Origin: Acidobacteriota bacterium
GTDB taxonomy: Bacteria > Acidobacteriota > Vicinamibacteria > Vicinamibacterales > UBA8438
NCBI GenBank assembly: GCA_011523845.1
Contig: WTFV01000227.1
Coordinates: forward strand, 1 to 64,000
Reading direction: 5' to 3'
Length of the DNA: 64,000 bases
Position numbers and translations under genes: made by a program. Below the pieces are notes generated by a model, which saw nothing but the letters and a program-made list of their open reading frames with translations, had not been told where the DNA came from and searched no databases. Of this stretch, positions 11,814 through 19,814 are shown one piece after another. Every line of letters starts with the position of its first letter. Position 1 is the first letter of the stretch.

Positions 11814-13442
11814 ATGGCTACCCGAACGCGCACAGCGCGCCCTGCAACGTCCCGTGAACGGCCGGCGGCGGCGGGCGCCGGCAAATCGCGTCCGATGTCC
11901 AAGGCGAGGCTCGAAGAGTTGACGAGCGAGGTCACGCCGCTGGCGATGCTCGCCGAGGTCAATCAGGCGCTCACGGTGGGGCGCACGCCCCGCGCCGGCC
12001 TGCAGCGGGCGCTCGAGATTCTCGATCACGACTACGGGGTGATCCGCAGCGCCGTCGTTCTCGCGGACTCGAACAGCGGCCGCCTGCGGGTCGAGAATTC
12101 CGCCGGCGTACCCGACGAGGGCAGGCACGCCGAGTGGGAGATGGGCGAGGGCATCACCGGCCGCGTCGTCGCCACCGGCAAGCCGGTCGTCATCCCGCAG
12201 ATCAGCCAGGAGCCGACGTTCCTGCATCGGACCGGCCGCCGCCCGCAGGGCGCCCGCTCCGAGATCACCTTCATGTGCGTGCCGATTCCCGGCGCGCGCA
12301 AGCCGCTGGGGGCGCTCAACATCGACTTCCCGTTCGAGCGGGCGCGCCACTACGATCGCGACCTCCACGTCTGCCGCGTCGTGGCCAGCATGTTCGGGCA
12401 GGCGATCCGCCTGAAGGAGGCGGCCGAGCTCGAGCGCCAGCGCCTCCTCGCCGAGAACACCCACCTGAAGGCCGAACTGAAGGAACGCTACGACTTCTCG
12501 CAGATCATCGGAACCAGCGGGCCGATGCGCCAGGTCTACGAGCAGATCGCGCAGGTCGCCGGCACGAACACCACGGTGCTCGTCCGCGGAGAGTCCGGCA
12601 CCGGCAAGGAGCTCATCGCGCACGCCATCCACTACAACTCTCCGCGCGCGAAGAAGCCCTTCATCAAGGTGAGCTGCGCCGCGCTGCCCGACTCGCTCAT
12701 CGAGGCGGAGCTGTTCGGCCACGAAAAGGGGGCGTTCACCGGCGCCGCGGCCCGCAAGAAGGGCCGCTTCGAACTGGCCGACGGGGGCACGCTGTTCCTC
12801 GACGAGATCGGCGACATCAACCTGTCCACGCAGGTCAAGCTGCTCCGCGTGCTGCAGGAGAAGGAGTTCGAGCGACTCGGCGGCGTCACGCCCGTCAAGG
12901 CCAACGTGCGGCTGATCGCGGCCACCAACGCCGACCTCGAGAAGGCCATCGCGGCCGGGACCTTCCGGGAGGATCTGCACTACCGGCTCAACGTCTTCAC
13001 CATCTTCGTGCCGCCGCTGCGCGAGCGGAAGACCGACATCCTGCTGCTCGCCGACAGCTTCCTGGAGAAGTACGCCGTCGAGCACGGCAAGAGCGTCAAG
13101 CGGATCGCGACACCCGCAATCGACATGCTGATGGCGTACCACTGGCCGGGCAACGTCCGCGAGCTCGAGAACAGCATCGAACGCGCCCTGCTGGTCTGCG
13201 ACGGCAGCGTCATCCACGCCCACCACCTGCCGCCGAGCCTGCAGACGAGCGAGGCCTCGGGAACGGTCACGCGCGTCTCGCTGTCCGACGCGGTCGGCGC
13301 CTACGAGAAGGACCTCATCCAGGACGCCCTGAAGACCACGCGCGGGAACCGCGTCAGGGCGGCGCGGCTGCTCGACTCGACCGAGCGCATCATCAGCTAC
13401 AAGGTCAAGAAGTACGGGATCGATTGTCGACGATTTCGGTAG
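11814..13442 (+). CDS. NifA-like sigma-54-dependent activator (GAF-AAA+-Fis)
   Basis: The protein has 542 residues from the ATG at 11814. A longer TTG-started frame would overlap the promoter, and the ATG at 11895 (MSKARLEEL) is an alternative that gives a normal leader. A GAF sensor domain spans about 45-200. The AAA+ domain has Walker A GESGTGKEL (about 259), the sigma-54 contact loop GAFTGA (about 306) and Walker B GGTLFLDEIGD. The C-terminus (about 511-540) is a Fis-type HTH. The closest described relatives are NifA-type activators, but no nif genes are in the window. Placed between gltBD and the PII-amtB genes, it is the obvious candidate activator of the cluster and may be controlled by PII. 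No NtrB/NtrC pair is seen. Confidence 0.9.
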   Translation: MATRTRTARPATSRERPAAAGAGKSRPMSKARLEELTSEVTPLAMLAEVNQALTVGRTPRAGLQRALEILDHDYGVIRSAVVLADSNSGRLRVENSAGVPDEGRHAEWEMGEGITGRVVATGKPVVIPQISQEPTFLHRTGRRPQGARSEITFMCVPIPGARKPLGALNIDFPFERARHYDRDLHVCRVVASMFGQAIRLKEAAELERQRLLAENTHLKAELKERYDFSQIIGTSGPMRQVYEQIAQVAGTNTTVLVRGESGTGKELIAHAIHYNSPRAKKPFIKVSCAALPDSLIEAELFGHEKGAFTGAAARKKGRFELADGGTLFLDEIGDINLSTQVKLLRVLQEKEFERLGGVTPVKANVRLIAATNADLEKAIAAGTFREDLHYRLNVFTIFVPPLRERKTDILLLADSFLEKYAVEHGKSVKRIATPAIDMLMAYHWPGNVRELENSIERALLVCDGSVIHAHHLPPSLQTSEASGTVTRVSLSDAVGAYEKDLIQDALKTTRGNRVRAARLLDSTERIISYKVKKYGIDCRRFR

Positions 13443-13484
13443 GTTGCCTGTGTCACAAGAATGTAACTACTGCACGAAGTTCAA

Positions 13485-13686
13485 TACATTTTTGTAGAAT
13501 CAGCCAGGCACCTTCGCCCGCCGGGTGTTGCGCATCGGCCCGCCCTACAGGCACACCAGCCCCGAGAACGGGGCAGAACCCGACATTCCGGGCACCCGGA
13601 GCACCGTGCTCCCGGGATCGACCAATTCGTGAGCCCCACAAGGCTACATAAATGTATACCATGACCTGGAATACTTCATTATTGTA
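13485..13686. promoter_or_regulatory. A/T-rich regulatory region with three TACA-N4-TGTA-like dyads
   Basis: The 400 bp between the activator gene and the first PII gene contain A/T-rich islands unusual for this chromosome. TACATTTTTGTA lies at 13485-13496 and TACATAAATGTA at 13645-13656. A one-sided version, TTCATTATTGTA, lies at 13675-13686. The first and third are followed by AGAAT. The second and third are 30 bp apart, close to three helical turns. The spacing relative to the sigma-54 promoter at 13777 suits upstream activator sites. They do not match the classical NifA (TGT-N10-ACA) or NtrC consensus. Confidence 0.45.
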
Positions 13687-13776
13687 GAATTCTTGCCAGG
13701 AGCACCCACCCGGCTCCAGGCGGTGCGGCGCCGGTTTTGTCGGGGTTTTCCCAAAACTGTCTTACACGTGCCGAAT

Positions 13777-13794
13777 CTGGCCTGCATCTTGCTT
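13777..13794 (+). promoter_or_regulatory. sigma-54 type promoter of glnK-amtB
   Basis: CTGGCCTGCATCTTGCTT carries GG at 13779-13780 and GC at 13791-13792 with exactly ten bases between, and a consensus TTGCTT at -12. Transcription would start near 13804 and give a leader of about 40 nt before the PII start. A second, poorer match (TTGGCACGAAACCCGTT, 13815-13830) has a perfect -24 box but GT at -12. Confidence 0.65.
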
Positions 13795-13843
13795 CTCGTG
13801 TTGCGCAACGCCCTTGGCACGAAACCCGTTCTGGAGACAGCTC

Positions 13844-14182
13844 ATGAAACTCATCACGGCCATCATCAAGCCACACATGCTCGACGGGGTGCGCGACGCG
13901 CTCTCGAAGTCGGGGATCAAGGGACTGACCGCAACCGAGGTCAAGGGCTTCGGGCGACAGAAGGGCCATACCGAGGTCTACCGCGGCGTCGAGTACTCCG
14001 TCGACTTCGTCCCCAAGGTCAAGATCGAGATCGTCACCGACGACGAGCATGTCGCCTCGGCCCTCCAGTCGATCACGGAATCCGCCCGCACCGGCGAGAT
14101 CGGCGACGGAAAGATCTTCGTCAGCGACGTCGGAAATGCGATCCGGATCCGCACGGGCGAGTCGGACTCCGCGGCACTCTAG
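13844..14182 (+). CDS. glnK: PII signal-transduction protein (GlnK-type)
   Basis: The protein has 112 residues, the canonical PII length. It begins MKLITAIIKPHMLDGVRDAL. The T-loop carries Tyr51 in YRGVEYSVDFVPK, the uridylylation site used by GlnD. The second PII signature reads SARTGEIGDGKIFV. A GGAG about eight bases upstream supports the start. It precedes amtB, so it is expected to gate the transporter in the GlnK manner. The name glnK is assigned by context, since sequence alone cannot separate GlnK from GlnB. Confidence 0.95.
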   Translation: MKLITAIIKPHMLDGVRDALSKSGIKGLTATEVKGFGRQKGHTEVYRGVEYSVDFVPKVKIEIVTDDEHVASALQSITESARTGEIGDGKIFVSDVGNAIRIRTGESDSAAL

Positions 14183-14281
14183 CAGCCCGTGGCAAGAGCC
14201 CCGCTGCATTCGAGCGGCGATGCATCCCCGCGTGGACTGCGTCGCTCCTCGGAATCTCGAACGACCAGCAAGGACAACGTC

Positions 14282-15583
14282 ATGAAACACTCACCTCGCC
14301 GCTCATTCGGCCGCCTGTTCCTGCTCGCGCTGTTCGCCGTCGTGCTGCTGCCGCACGCCGCGCTCGCGCAGGAGGTGTCGGACGAGATGTTCGCCGTCAA
14401 CAACACCTGGATGCTCGTGGCCACGTTCCTCGTCTTCATAATGCATCTGGGCTTCGCCTGTCTGGAGTCGGGGCTGACGCAGGCGAAGAACGCCGTCAAC
14501 ATTCTGTTCAAGAACACGGGCGTCATCTCCATAGGCCTGATCACGTACGCCTTCGTCGGCTTCAACCTGATGTATCCGGGCGATTTCAACGGCTACGTCG
14601 GATTCGCCGGCTTCGGCATCGACGCCGGCCCGGAAGGCGTGACGAGCGCGTACAACACCGGCTACACCTACTGGACCGACTTCATCTTCCAGGCGATGTT
14701 CGCCGCGACGGCCGCCACGATCGTGTCCGGCGCCGTGGCCGAGCGGATCAAGCTGCACTCGTTCCTGATCTTCACGACGATCTACGTCGCGATCTTCTAC
14801 ACGATCGCCGGGTCGTGGAAGTGGGGCGGCGGCTGGCTCGACGAGATGGGGTTCTACGACTTCGCCGGCTCGACGCTGGTGCACTCGGTCGGCGGCTGGG
14901 GCGCGCTCGCCGGCGTCATCGTGCTCGGTCCGCGGCTCGGGAAGTACGGCGCGCACGCGAAGCCGATCGCGGGACACAGCATGCCGCTGGCCACAATCGG
15001 CGTCTTCCTGCTCTGGCTCGGCTGGTTCGGATTCAACGGCGGCTCGGTGCTGAGCGCCGATCCCGGCCTGGTCTCGCTGGTCTTCGTAACCACCTCCCTG
15101 GCGGCTGCGGCCGGCGTCATCGGCGCCATGATCATGTCCTGGTCGGTGCAGCACAAGCCGGACCTGTCGATGGTCCTCAACGGCGCCCTCGCCGGCCTGG
15201 TCGGCATCACCGCCGGGGCCGACGTCGTGAGCGTCAACTCGTCCATACTGATCGGCCTCGTTGCCGGCTTCATCGTCGTCGGCTCGGTGCTCTACATCGA
15301 CCGCGCCAGGCTGGACGATCCGGTCGGGGCGATCTCGGTCCACCTCGTCTGCGGCATCTGGGGCACGCTGGCGGTCGGGATCTTCAGCGCCGACCACTCG
15401 TTCGTCACGCAGTTGATCGGCGTTCTGGCCTACGGCGCCTTCTCGTTCCTGGGCGCGCTGCTCATCTTCTTCGCGCTGCACAAGAGCATCGGTCTCCGCG
15501 TCAGCGAGGAAGAGGAGCGGATGGGTCTCGACGTCGGCGAGCACGGGATGGAGGCCTACGGCGGGTTCCAGATCACGCACTAG
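14282..15583 (+). CDS. amtB: ammonium transporter AmtB with signal peptide
   Basis: The protein has 433 residues from the ATG at 14282. The first 29 form a signal peptide ending AALAQ, followed by the Amt core with eleven expected membrane helices. The twin-histidine pore pair is visible in GSTLVHSVGGWGALAG and AISVHLVCGIWGTLA, and the Phe-gate region in FGFNGGS. The cytoplasmic tail SEEEERMGLDVGEHGMEAY is the PII-binding end. It lies 99 bp after the PII gene. A weak sigma-54-like GG-N10-GC (14191-14204) in that gap could give a secondary promoter. Confidence 0.96.
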   Translation: MKHSPRRSFGRLFLLALFAVVLLPHAALAQEVSDEMFAVNNTWMLVATFLVFIMHLGFACLESGLTQAKNAVNILFKNTGVISIGLITYAFVGFNLMYPGDFNGYVGFAGFGIDAGPEGVTSAYNTGYTYWTDFIFQAMFAATAATIVSGAVAERIKLHSFLIFTTIYVAIFYTIAGSWKWGGGWLDEMGFYDFAGSTLVHSVGGWGALAGVIVLGPRLGKYGAHAKPIAGHSMPLATIGVFLLWLGWFGFNGGSVLSADPGLVSLVFVTTSLAAAAGVIGAMIMSWSVQHKPDLSMVLNGALAGLVGITAGADVVSVNSSILIGLVAGFIVVGSVLYIDRARLDDPVGAISVHLVCGIWGTLAVGIFSADHSFVTQLIGVLAYGAFSFLGALLIFFALHKSIGLRVSEEEERMGLDVGEHGMEAYGGFQITH

Positions 15584-15708
15584 GCCGGTCGTCGGGCCGG
15601 GCCGCGGTCGCCCGAAGCCGGGTGTCCGCGGCCCGGACGTCGTTCGCAACACGGAAACCGGGGCGCCCCGACGGTGGGTCCCCAAGTCGAGAGGAGAGCG
15701 GCAGCGTC

Positions 15709-16530
15709 ATGCGCAGATCAACCAATCGTTTCATCGTTCTCGCATTCACCTGCGTTGCGGCGGCCGGCATTGCGGTCGCTCCCGCCGCGGCGCAGGACAT
15801 GGGCAACAACGGCAACGTGAGCCTCGCCAGCGGCGTGGACATCGTCAACCAGTACTTCTTCCGCGGCATCGTCCAGGAGACGGGCGGCTTCATCGCACAG
15901 CCGTTCCTCGACGGCAGCATCAGCTTCGGCGCCGCGTCGATCACCGCCGGCACGTGGAGCAGCCTGCACTCCAGCCAGCCGGAGGGCTGCTGTTTCGACG
16001 GAGCTCCCATGAGCTTCTACGAGACGGACTTCTACGCCGGCATCGGCGGCGCGGCCGGCCCGGTCGGCCTGGACGTCACCTACACCGCCTACATGAGCCC
16101 GCGCGGAAGCTGGGGCACGGTCAAGGAGCTCGCGCTCGGCTTCAGCGTCGACAACGTCGCCGCGCCCTATGCGACGATCGCGTTCGAGCTGTCGGGCAAC
16201 GCCGCGGGCGACAGCGGGGGCACGTATTTCGAGCTGGGCATCGAGCCGTCGGCTCCCCTGGACGATGCGCCCGTCAGCCTGTCGTTCCCGATCACCATCG
16301 GCATGAGCCCGAGCAACTACTACAACCCCGGCGGCGTCAACTACGCCTTCGGCTTCTTCAGCGCCGGCGCGTCGATCGGCATCCCGCTGGCCGTGCCCGA
16401 GGGTTACGGCGAGTGGGGACTTGCGCTCGGCGTCAACGCACTGGTGTTCGGTGACGGACTGAAGCTGATCAACGGGGACGACAGCGGGACGAAGATCATC
16501 GCCCTGTTCGGTCTGAGCCTCGGCTACTAG
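15709..16530 (+). CDS. TorF-family putative outer-membrane porin
   Basis: The protein has 273 residues from the ATG at 15709, preceded by GAGGAGA. A signal peptide ends APAAAQD. The mature protein shows the TorF/Gcw_chp pattern: VSLASGVDIVNQYFFRGI, then repeated amphipathic beta strands (ITAGTWSSLHS, FYAGIGGAAG, AFELSGNAAGD) and a C-terminal aromatic, LFGLSLGY, as in beta-barrel proteins. Relatives often sit beside PII-amt pairs in proteobacteria. A role in outer-membrane passage of nitrogen compounds is a reasonable but untested inference. The TAG stop coincides with the edge of a partial dispersed repeat. Confidence 0.75.
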   Translation: MRRSTNRFIVLAFTCVAAAGIAVAPAAAQDMGNNGNVSLASGVDIVNQYFFRGIVQETGGFIAQPFLDGSISFGAASITAGTWSSLHSSQPEGCCFDGAPMSFYETDFYAGIGGAAGPVGLDVTYTAYMSPRGSWGTVKELALGFSVDNVAAPYATIAFELSGNAAGDSGGTYFELGIEPSAPLDDAPVSLSFPITIGMSPSNYYNPGGVNYAFGFFSAGASIGIPLAVPEGYGEWGLALGVNALVFGDGLKLINGDDSGTKIIALFGLSLGY

Positions 16531-16553
16531 GAGTCTGCGCCGCGCGGCGCAGA
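16528..16553 (+). terminator. perfect hairpin at the torF end (partial dispersed repeat, copy D)
   Basis: GTCTGCGCC and GGCGCAGAC form a perfect 9-bp stem around GCGC at 16532-16553, immediately after the stop codon. TAGGAGTCTGCGCCGC is identical to the right end of repeat copy B read on the other strand. The hairpin is therefore the end piece of the dispersed element reused as a probable transcript end. No T-run follows. Confidence 0.55.
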
Positions 16554-16637
16554 CGCGCGGCCGGAAGCGCTGAACCGGCGCCGCACGCGATTGTCGGAAT
16601 TGGGACTCTGCTTTCCTCCTCGGCGGGGTCGCCAAGG

Positions 16638-16673
16638 GCAGGAGTCGGAGGAACGCCAGCCTCCGACTCCTGC
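16638..16673. terminator. perfect 14-bp inverted repeat before glnD
   Basis: GCAGGAGTCGGAGG and CCTCCGACTCCTGC are exact inverted copies separated by eight bases (AACGCCAG). The stem is very stable and followed by TTCCTG rather than a clean T-run. It lies between the porin and glnD and probably ends transcripts from the amtB side or stabilises their 3' ends. A protein-binding palindrome is an alternative. Confidence 0.55.
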
Positions 16674-16691
16674 TTCCTGTCGCGTGCGCCT

Positions 16692-16699
16692 GATAAAAT
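16692..16699 (+). promoter_or_regulatory. possible -10 element for glnD
   Basis: GATAAAAT is an isolated A/T-rich hexamer region (TAAAAT at 16694-16699), 110 bp before glnD and just after the 14-bp palindrome. No convincing -35 box is seen. It would start a separate glnD-glnB-glnA transcript. Confidence 0.3.
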
Positions 16700-16808
16700 A
16701 CGCCGGTTGCGGCATGGCCGAGGCACGCGGCCGACGGGCAGCCCCGATGATTGAAGTGCCCGGCCGGCTCCGGGCCGCAGATTTGCGCGCCAGCTCGCCA
16801 GGACCTCG

Positions 16809-19391
16809 ATGCCTCACACCCATCACGCGCCTTCGCCCTCCGCCGCCGGGTCGCCCGGCGCACTGCCCGACCTGTCCGGGCGTCTGGCCGAAGCCCGCAA
16901 GGAGCTGTCCACCGAGGCCGTTCGCGCCTGCGCGGGCGTCCGTACGCTGCGCCGTTACTCTTCCCGCATCGACGGCATCCTGAAGGACATATACGGGGCC
17001 GCGCGCGAGCTCACGGACAAGCCGACCGCGCTGATCCCGCTGGGCGGTTACGGACGCCGCCACCTCTGTCAGTACTCCGACATCGACCTGCTGATCGTCG
17101 TGGACGGCGCGATCGGCGCCCCCGAGGAACGGTTTCTCCGGGCGATCCTGCATCCGCTCTGGGATCTCGGCCTGGAGGTCGGACACCAGGTGCGGCAGTT
17201 CTCCGAGTTCGCCGAGCCGGAGACGGACAACCCGGAGTATCTCGCGGCCCTCCTGGACTCGCGCTTCCTGGTCGGGGATCGAGAGGTGTTCGACCGTTTC
17301 ACCGAGGCCTGCCTGACCGCGGAGTCGCCCTGGCGCGCTCCCATGCGGGCGGCGCTCGTCGATCTGGCGCGCCAGCGCCACGGGCAGTTCAACCACACGG
17401 TCTTCCAGCTCGAGCCGGACATCAAGGACGCCCCCGGCGGCCTCCGCGACGCCACCGCAATCCGGCTGCTGGCGAGAATGGCCAGCGGCGCTCCCGGCCA
17501 GCCGTACACGGATGTCGGACGCCTCGACGAGGCCGAGGACTTCATGCTGCGCGTCCGCTCCATTCTGCACATGGAGCGCGGCCACAACCTGAACGTCCTG
17601 GCCCACGGCCTGCAGGAGACCGTCGCGCAACGCTTCGGCTCGCCGGGCGACGAGAAGCGGCGGCAGGTCGAACTGCTGATGAGCACCTACTACCACCATG
17701 CGCGGCGAATCGACCGCTCGATGGCGACCGTGCTCAAGTCGTCGCAGGCGCCGCCGGACAGGCACCAGACGGTCAAGCAGATCGGGAACGACCTCGAGTG
17801 CGCCTGGGACGGCATCCGCTTCGTCGACGGCACGCTCGCCTCGCTCCAGCCGCAGAGCTGGCTGCGGCCTTTCGAAGCCGCCCTGGAGGAGGACGTCGAC
17901 GTATCCGAGCAGGTGCTCACGTGCATCGAGCGCCACGGCGAGCGCTACACGCCGGAGAGCTTCTTTCCGGCCGAGGAGGAACGCGACCGCCTGCTCCGGG
18001 TGCTGCGCCCGCGCCCGGGTCTCTACGACCGGCTCTCGGACATGCACGGGCGCGGCCTCCTGGGCAGGATGTTCCCCGAGTTCCAGAAGGTCTACTGCCT
18101 CGTCGTACGCGACTTCTACCACAAGTACACGGTCGACGAGCACACGTTGCGCACCATCCGCGCCGTGGAGGCCCTGTGCGAACCGCGAACCGCGAGCCGG
18201 AAGCGCTTCGCCGGCGTGCTCCGCGAGCTGGAGCAGCCCGAGTTGCTGGTGCTGGCGCTTCTCTTCCACGACGTCGGCAAGTGGACCAACAAGAACCACT
18301 CGGAAGAAGGCGTGCGGATGGCCATCGGGGCCCTGCGCCGCATCAGACTCCCGGAGCAGGCCATCGCCACGGTCGAGTTCCTCATCCGTCACCACCTGCA
18401 GATGTCCGTGCTGGCCTTCAGGCGGGACGTGGAGGATCCGGAGACCGCGACGCAGTTCGCCAGGCTCGTGGGTACCGAGGAGCGGCTCAAGCTGCTCTGC
18501 CTGCTGACCCTCGCGGACGTCGACGCCGTCAGCCCCGGGGTCATGACGCCGTGGAAGGAAGAGATGCTGTGGCGTCTCTACGTCGACACCTACAACCGTC
18601 TGACGCTCGGCTACAGCGACGACGAGATAGACGATGCCGGGGCCGTCGGGAACGAGTTGAGCGCCCAGCGCCCGCCCGACGTCTCCCAGGAGGAGCTCGA
18701 CACGTTCATCGAAGGGCTCCCGCGGCGCTACCTGCGCATAGTGGACCGCCCGCGGGTCTACGAGCACATCCGGCTGACACGCGGTCTCCAACCGCGGGAG
18801 GTGCGCTCCCTGCTCGAGCAGAAGGACGCCGCGTGGGAGCTGAGCACGATCGCGCTGGACCAGCCCGGCCTGTTCGCGAAGGTGTGCGGCGTCCTGTCGT
18901 ACTTCGGCATGGACATCCTGCGGGGCCAGGCGATGACCAACCGGCACGGCCTCGTCCTCGACATCTTCCAGTTCGCCGACCAGGAAGATTATCTGCGGCT
19001 GAACCGGGTGGGGCGCGACGAGCTCACGGGGCTCCTCGAGGACGTGATCGGCGGGCGGGTGGACATCGACGACAAGCTGCGGGGACGCTGGGGCTCGCGG
19101 TCGACCAGCCGCACTCCGCAGCGCGCCGCGCCGACCGTGCGCTTCAACAACCACTATTCCCGGCGTTTCACGGTCCTCGAAGTGGTGACCGCGAACGCCT
19201 GGGGTCTGCTCTATCGTCTCAGCCACGTCCTGTCCGACCACGATTGCGACATCGACCTCGTCCTGATCTCGACCGAGGGCGCGCTGGCCATCGACGTCTT
19301 TCACGTCACGAAGGGCCGCGCCAAGCTGTCGGACGCGGACCAGGAGACGCTGAAGGACGAGTTGCAGCAGGCCCTCGCCACGAACTCGTGA
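16809..19391 (+). CDS. glnD: PII uridylyltransferase / uridylyl-removing enzyme
   Basis: The glutamine sensor that adds UMP to PII proteins and removes it. The protein has 860 residues with the full domain order. The nucleotidyltransferase motif GGYGRRHLCQYSDIDLL is at about 79-95. The HD hydrolase has LLFHDVGKWTNKNHS near 486. Two C-terminal ACT domains start near 680 (LDQPGLFAKVCGVLSYFG) and 788 (VTANAWGLLYRLSHVL). The usual GRGEL of the transferase reads GRRHL here, while the two catalytic Asp residues are kept. A PII gene follows 19 bp later and glnA after it. Confidence 0.95.
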   Translation: MPHTHHAPSPSAAGSPGALPDLSGRLAEARKELSTEAVRACAGVRTLRRYSSRIDGILKDIYGAARELTDKPTALIPLGGYGRRHLCQYSDIDLLIVVDGAIGAPEERFLRAILHPLWDLGLEVGHQVRQFSEFAEPETDNPEYLAALLDSRFLVGDREVFDRFTEACLTAESPWRAPMRAALVDLARQRHGQFNHTVFQLEPDIKDAPGGLRDATAIRLLARMASGAPGQPYTDVGRLDEAEDFMLRVRSILHMERGHNLNVLAHGLQETVAQRFGSPGDEKRRQVELLMSTYYHHARRIDRSMATVLKSSQAPPDRHQTVKQIGNDLECAWDGIRFVDGTLASLQPQSWLRPFEAALEEDVDVSEQVLTCIERHGERYTPESFFPAEEERDRLLRVLRPRPGLYDRLSDMHGRGLLGRMFPEFQKVYCLVVRDFYHKYTVDEHTLRTIRAVEALCEPRTASRKRFAGVLRELEQPELLVLALLFHDVGKWTNKNHSEEGVRMAIGALRRIRLPEQAIATVEFLIRHHLQMSVLAFRRDVEDPETATQFARLVGTEERLKLLCLLTLADVDAVSPGVMTPWKEEMLWRLYVDTYNRLTLGYSDDEIDDAGAVGNELSAQRPPDVSQEELDTFIEGLPRRYLRIVDRPRVYEHIRLTRGLQPREVRSLLEQKDAAWELSTIALDQPGLFAKVCGVLSYFGMDILRGQAMTNRHGLVLDIFQFADQEDYLRLNRVGRDELTGLLEDVIGGRVDIDDKLRGRWGSRSTSRTPQRAAPTVRFNNHYSRRFTVLEVVTANAWGLLYRLSHVLSDHDCDIDLVLISTEGALAIDVFHVTKGRAKLSDADQETLKDELQQALATNS

Positions 19392-19410
19392 CCTGCGCGC
19401 ACATATCGCC

Positions 19411-19743
19411 ATGAAGATGATCGAGGCCATCGTCCGCCCCAACCGGGTCGACGCCATCAAGGACGCGCTCGCGAAACAGGACATCCCGGGCATCACGGTC
19501 AGCGAGGTACGCGGCCACGGCCGCCAGCGCGGCCATACCACCGTGTATCGCGGGCGCGAGTACGACATAAGCCTGCTGCCGAAGGCCAAGATCGAGATCG
19601 TGGTGGCCGACGACCGGGTCGATGCGGCGATCGACGCCATCATGGAAGCGGCGCGCACGGGGGAGATCGGGGACGGCCGAATCTTCGTGCTGCCGGTGGA
19701 ACAGAGCCGGATTATTCGAACGGGTGAGCGGGACGCCGTGTAG
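19411..19743 (+). CDS. glnB: PII signal-transduction protein (GlnB-type)
   Basis: The protein has 110 residues beginning MKMIEAIVRPNRVDAIKDAL. Tyr51 of the T-loop is present in YRGREYDISLLPK, and the second signature reads AARTGEIGDGRIFV. It differs from the glnK product in the T-loop (REYDISLLPK against VEYSVDFVPK), which suggests different partners. The position between glnD and glnA argues for control of glutamine synthetase through GlnE. Confidence 0.95.
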   Translation: MKMIEAIVRPNRVDAIKDALAKQDIPGITVSEVRGHGRQRGHTTVYRGREYDISLLPKAKIEIVVADDRVDAAIDAIMEAARTGEIGDGRIFVLPVEQSRIIRTGERDAV

Positions 19744-19814
19744 CGGTATCGTCGAGCGCAGCGGCGCCACAGCTCGCAGAGGTAGTCACCATTCGCAGAA
19801 CGAGAGGTAACCGA

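Noticed and set aside
13485..13656. NtcA or NifA binding sites
   Set aside because: The dyads have TACA-N4-TGTA spacing, not GTA-N8-TAC or TGT-N10-ACA.
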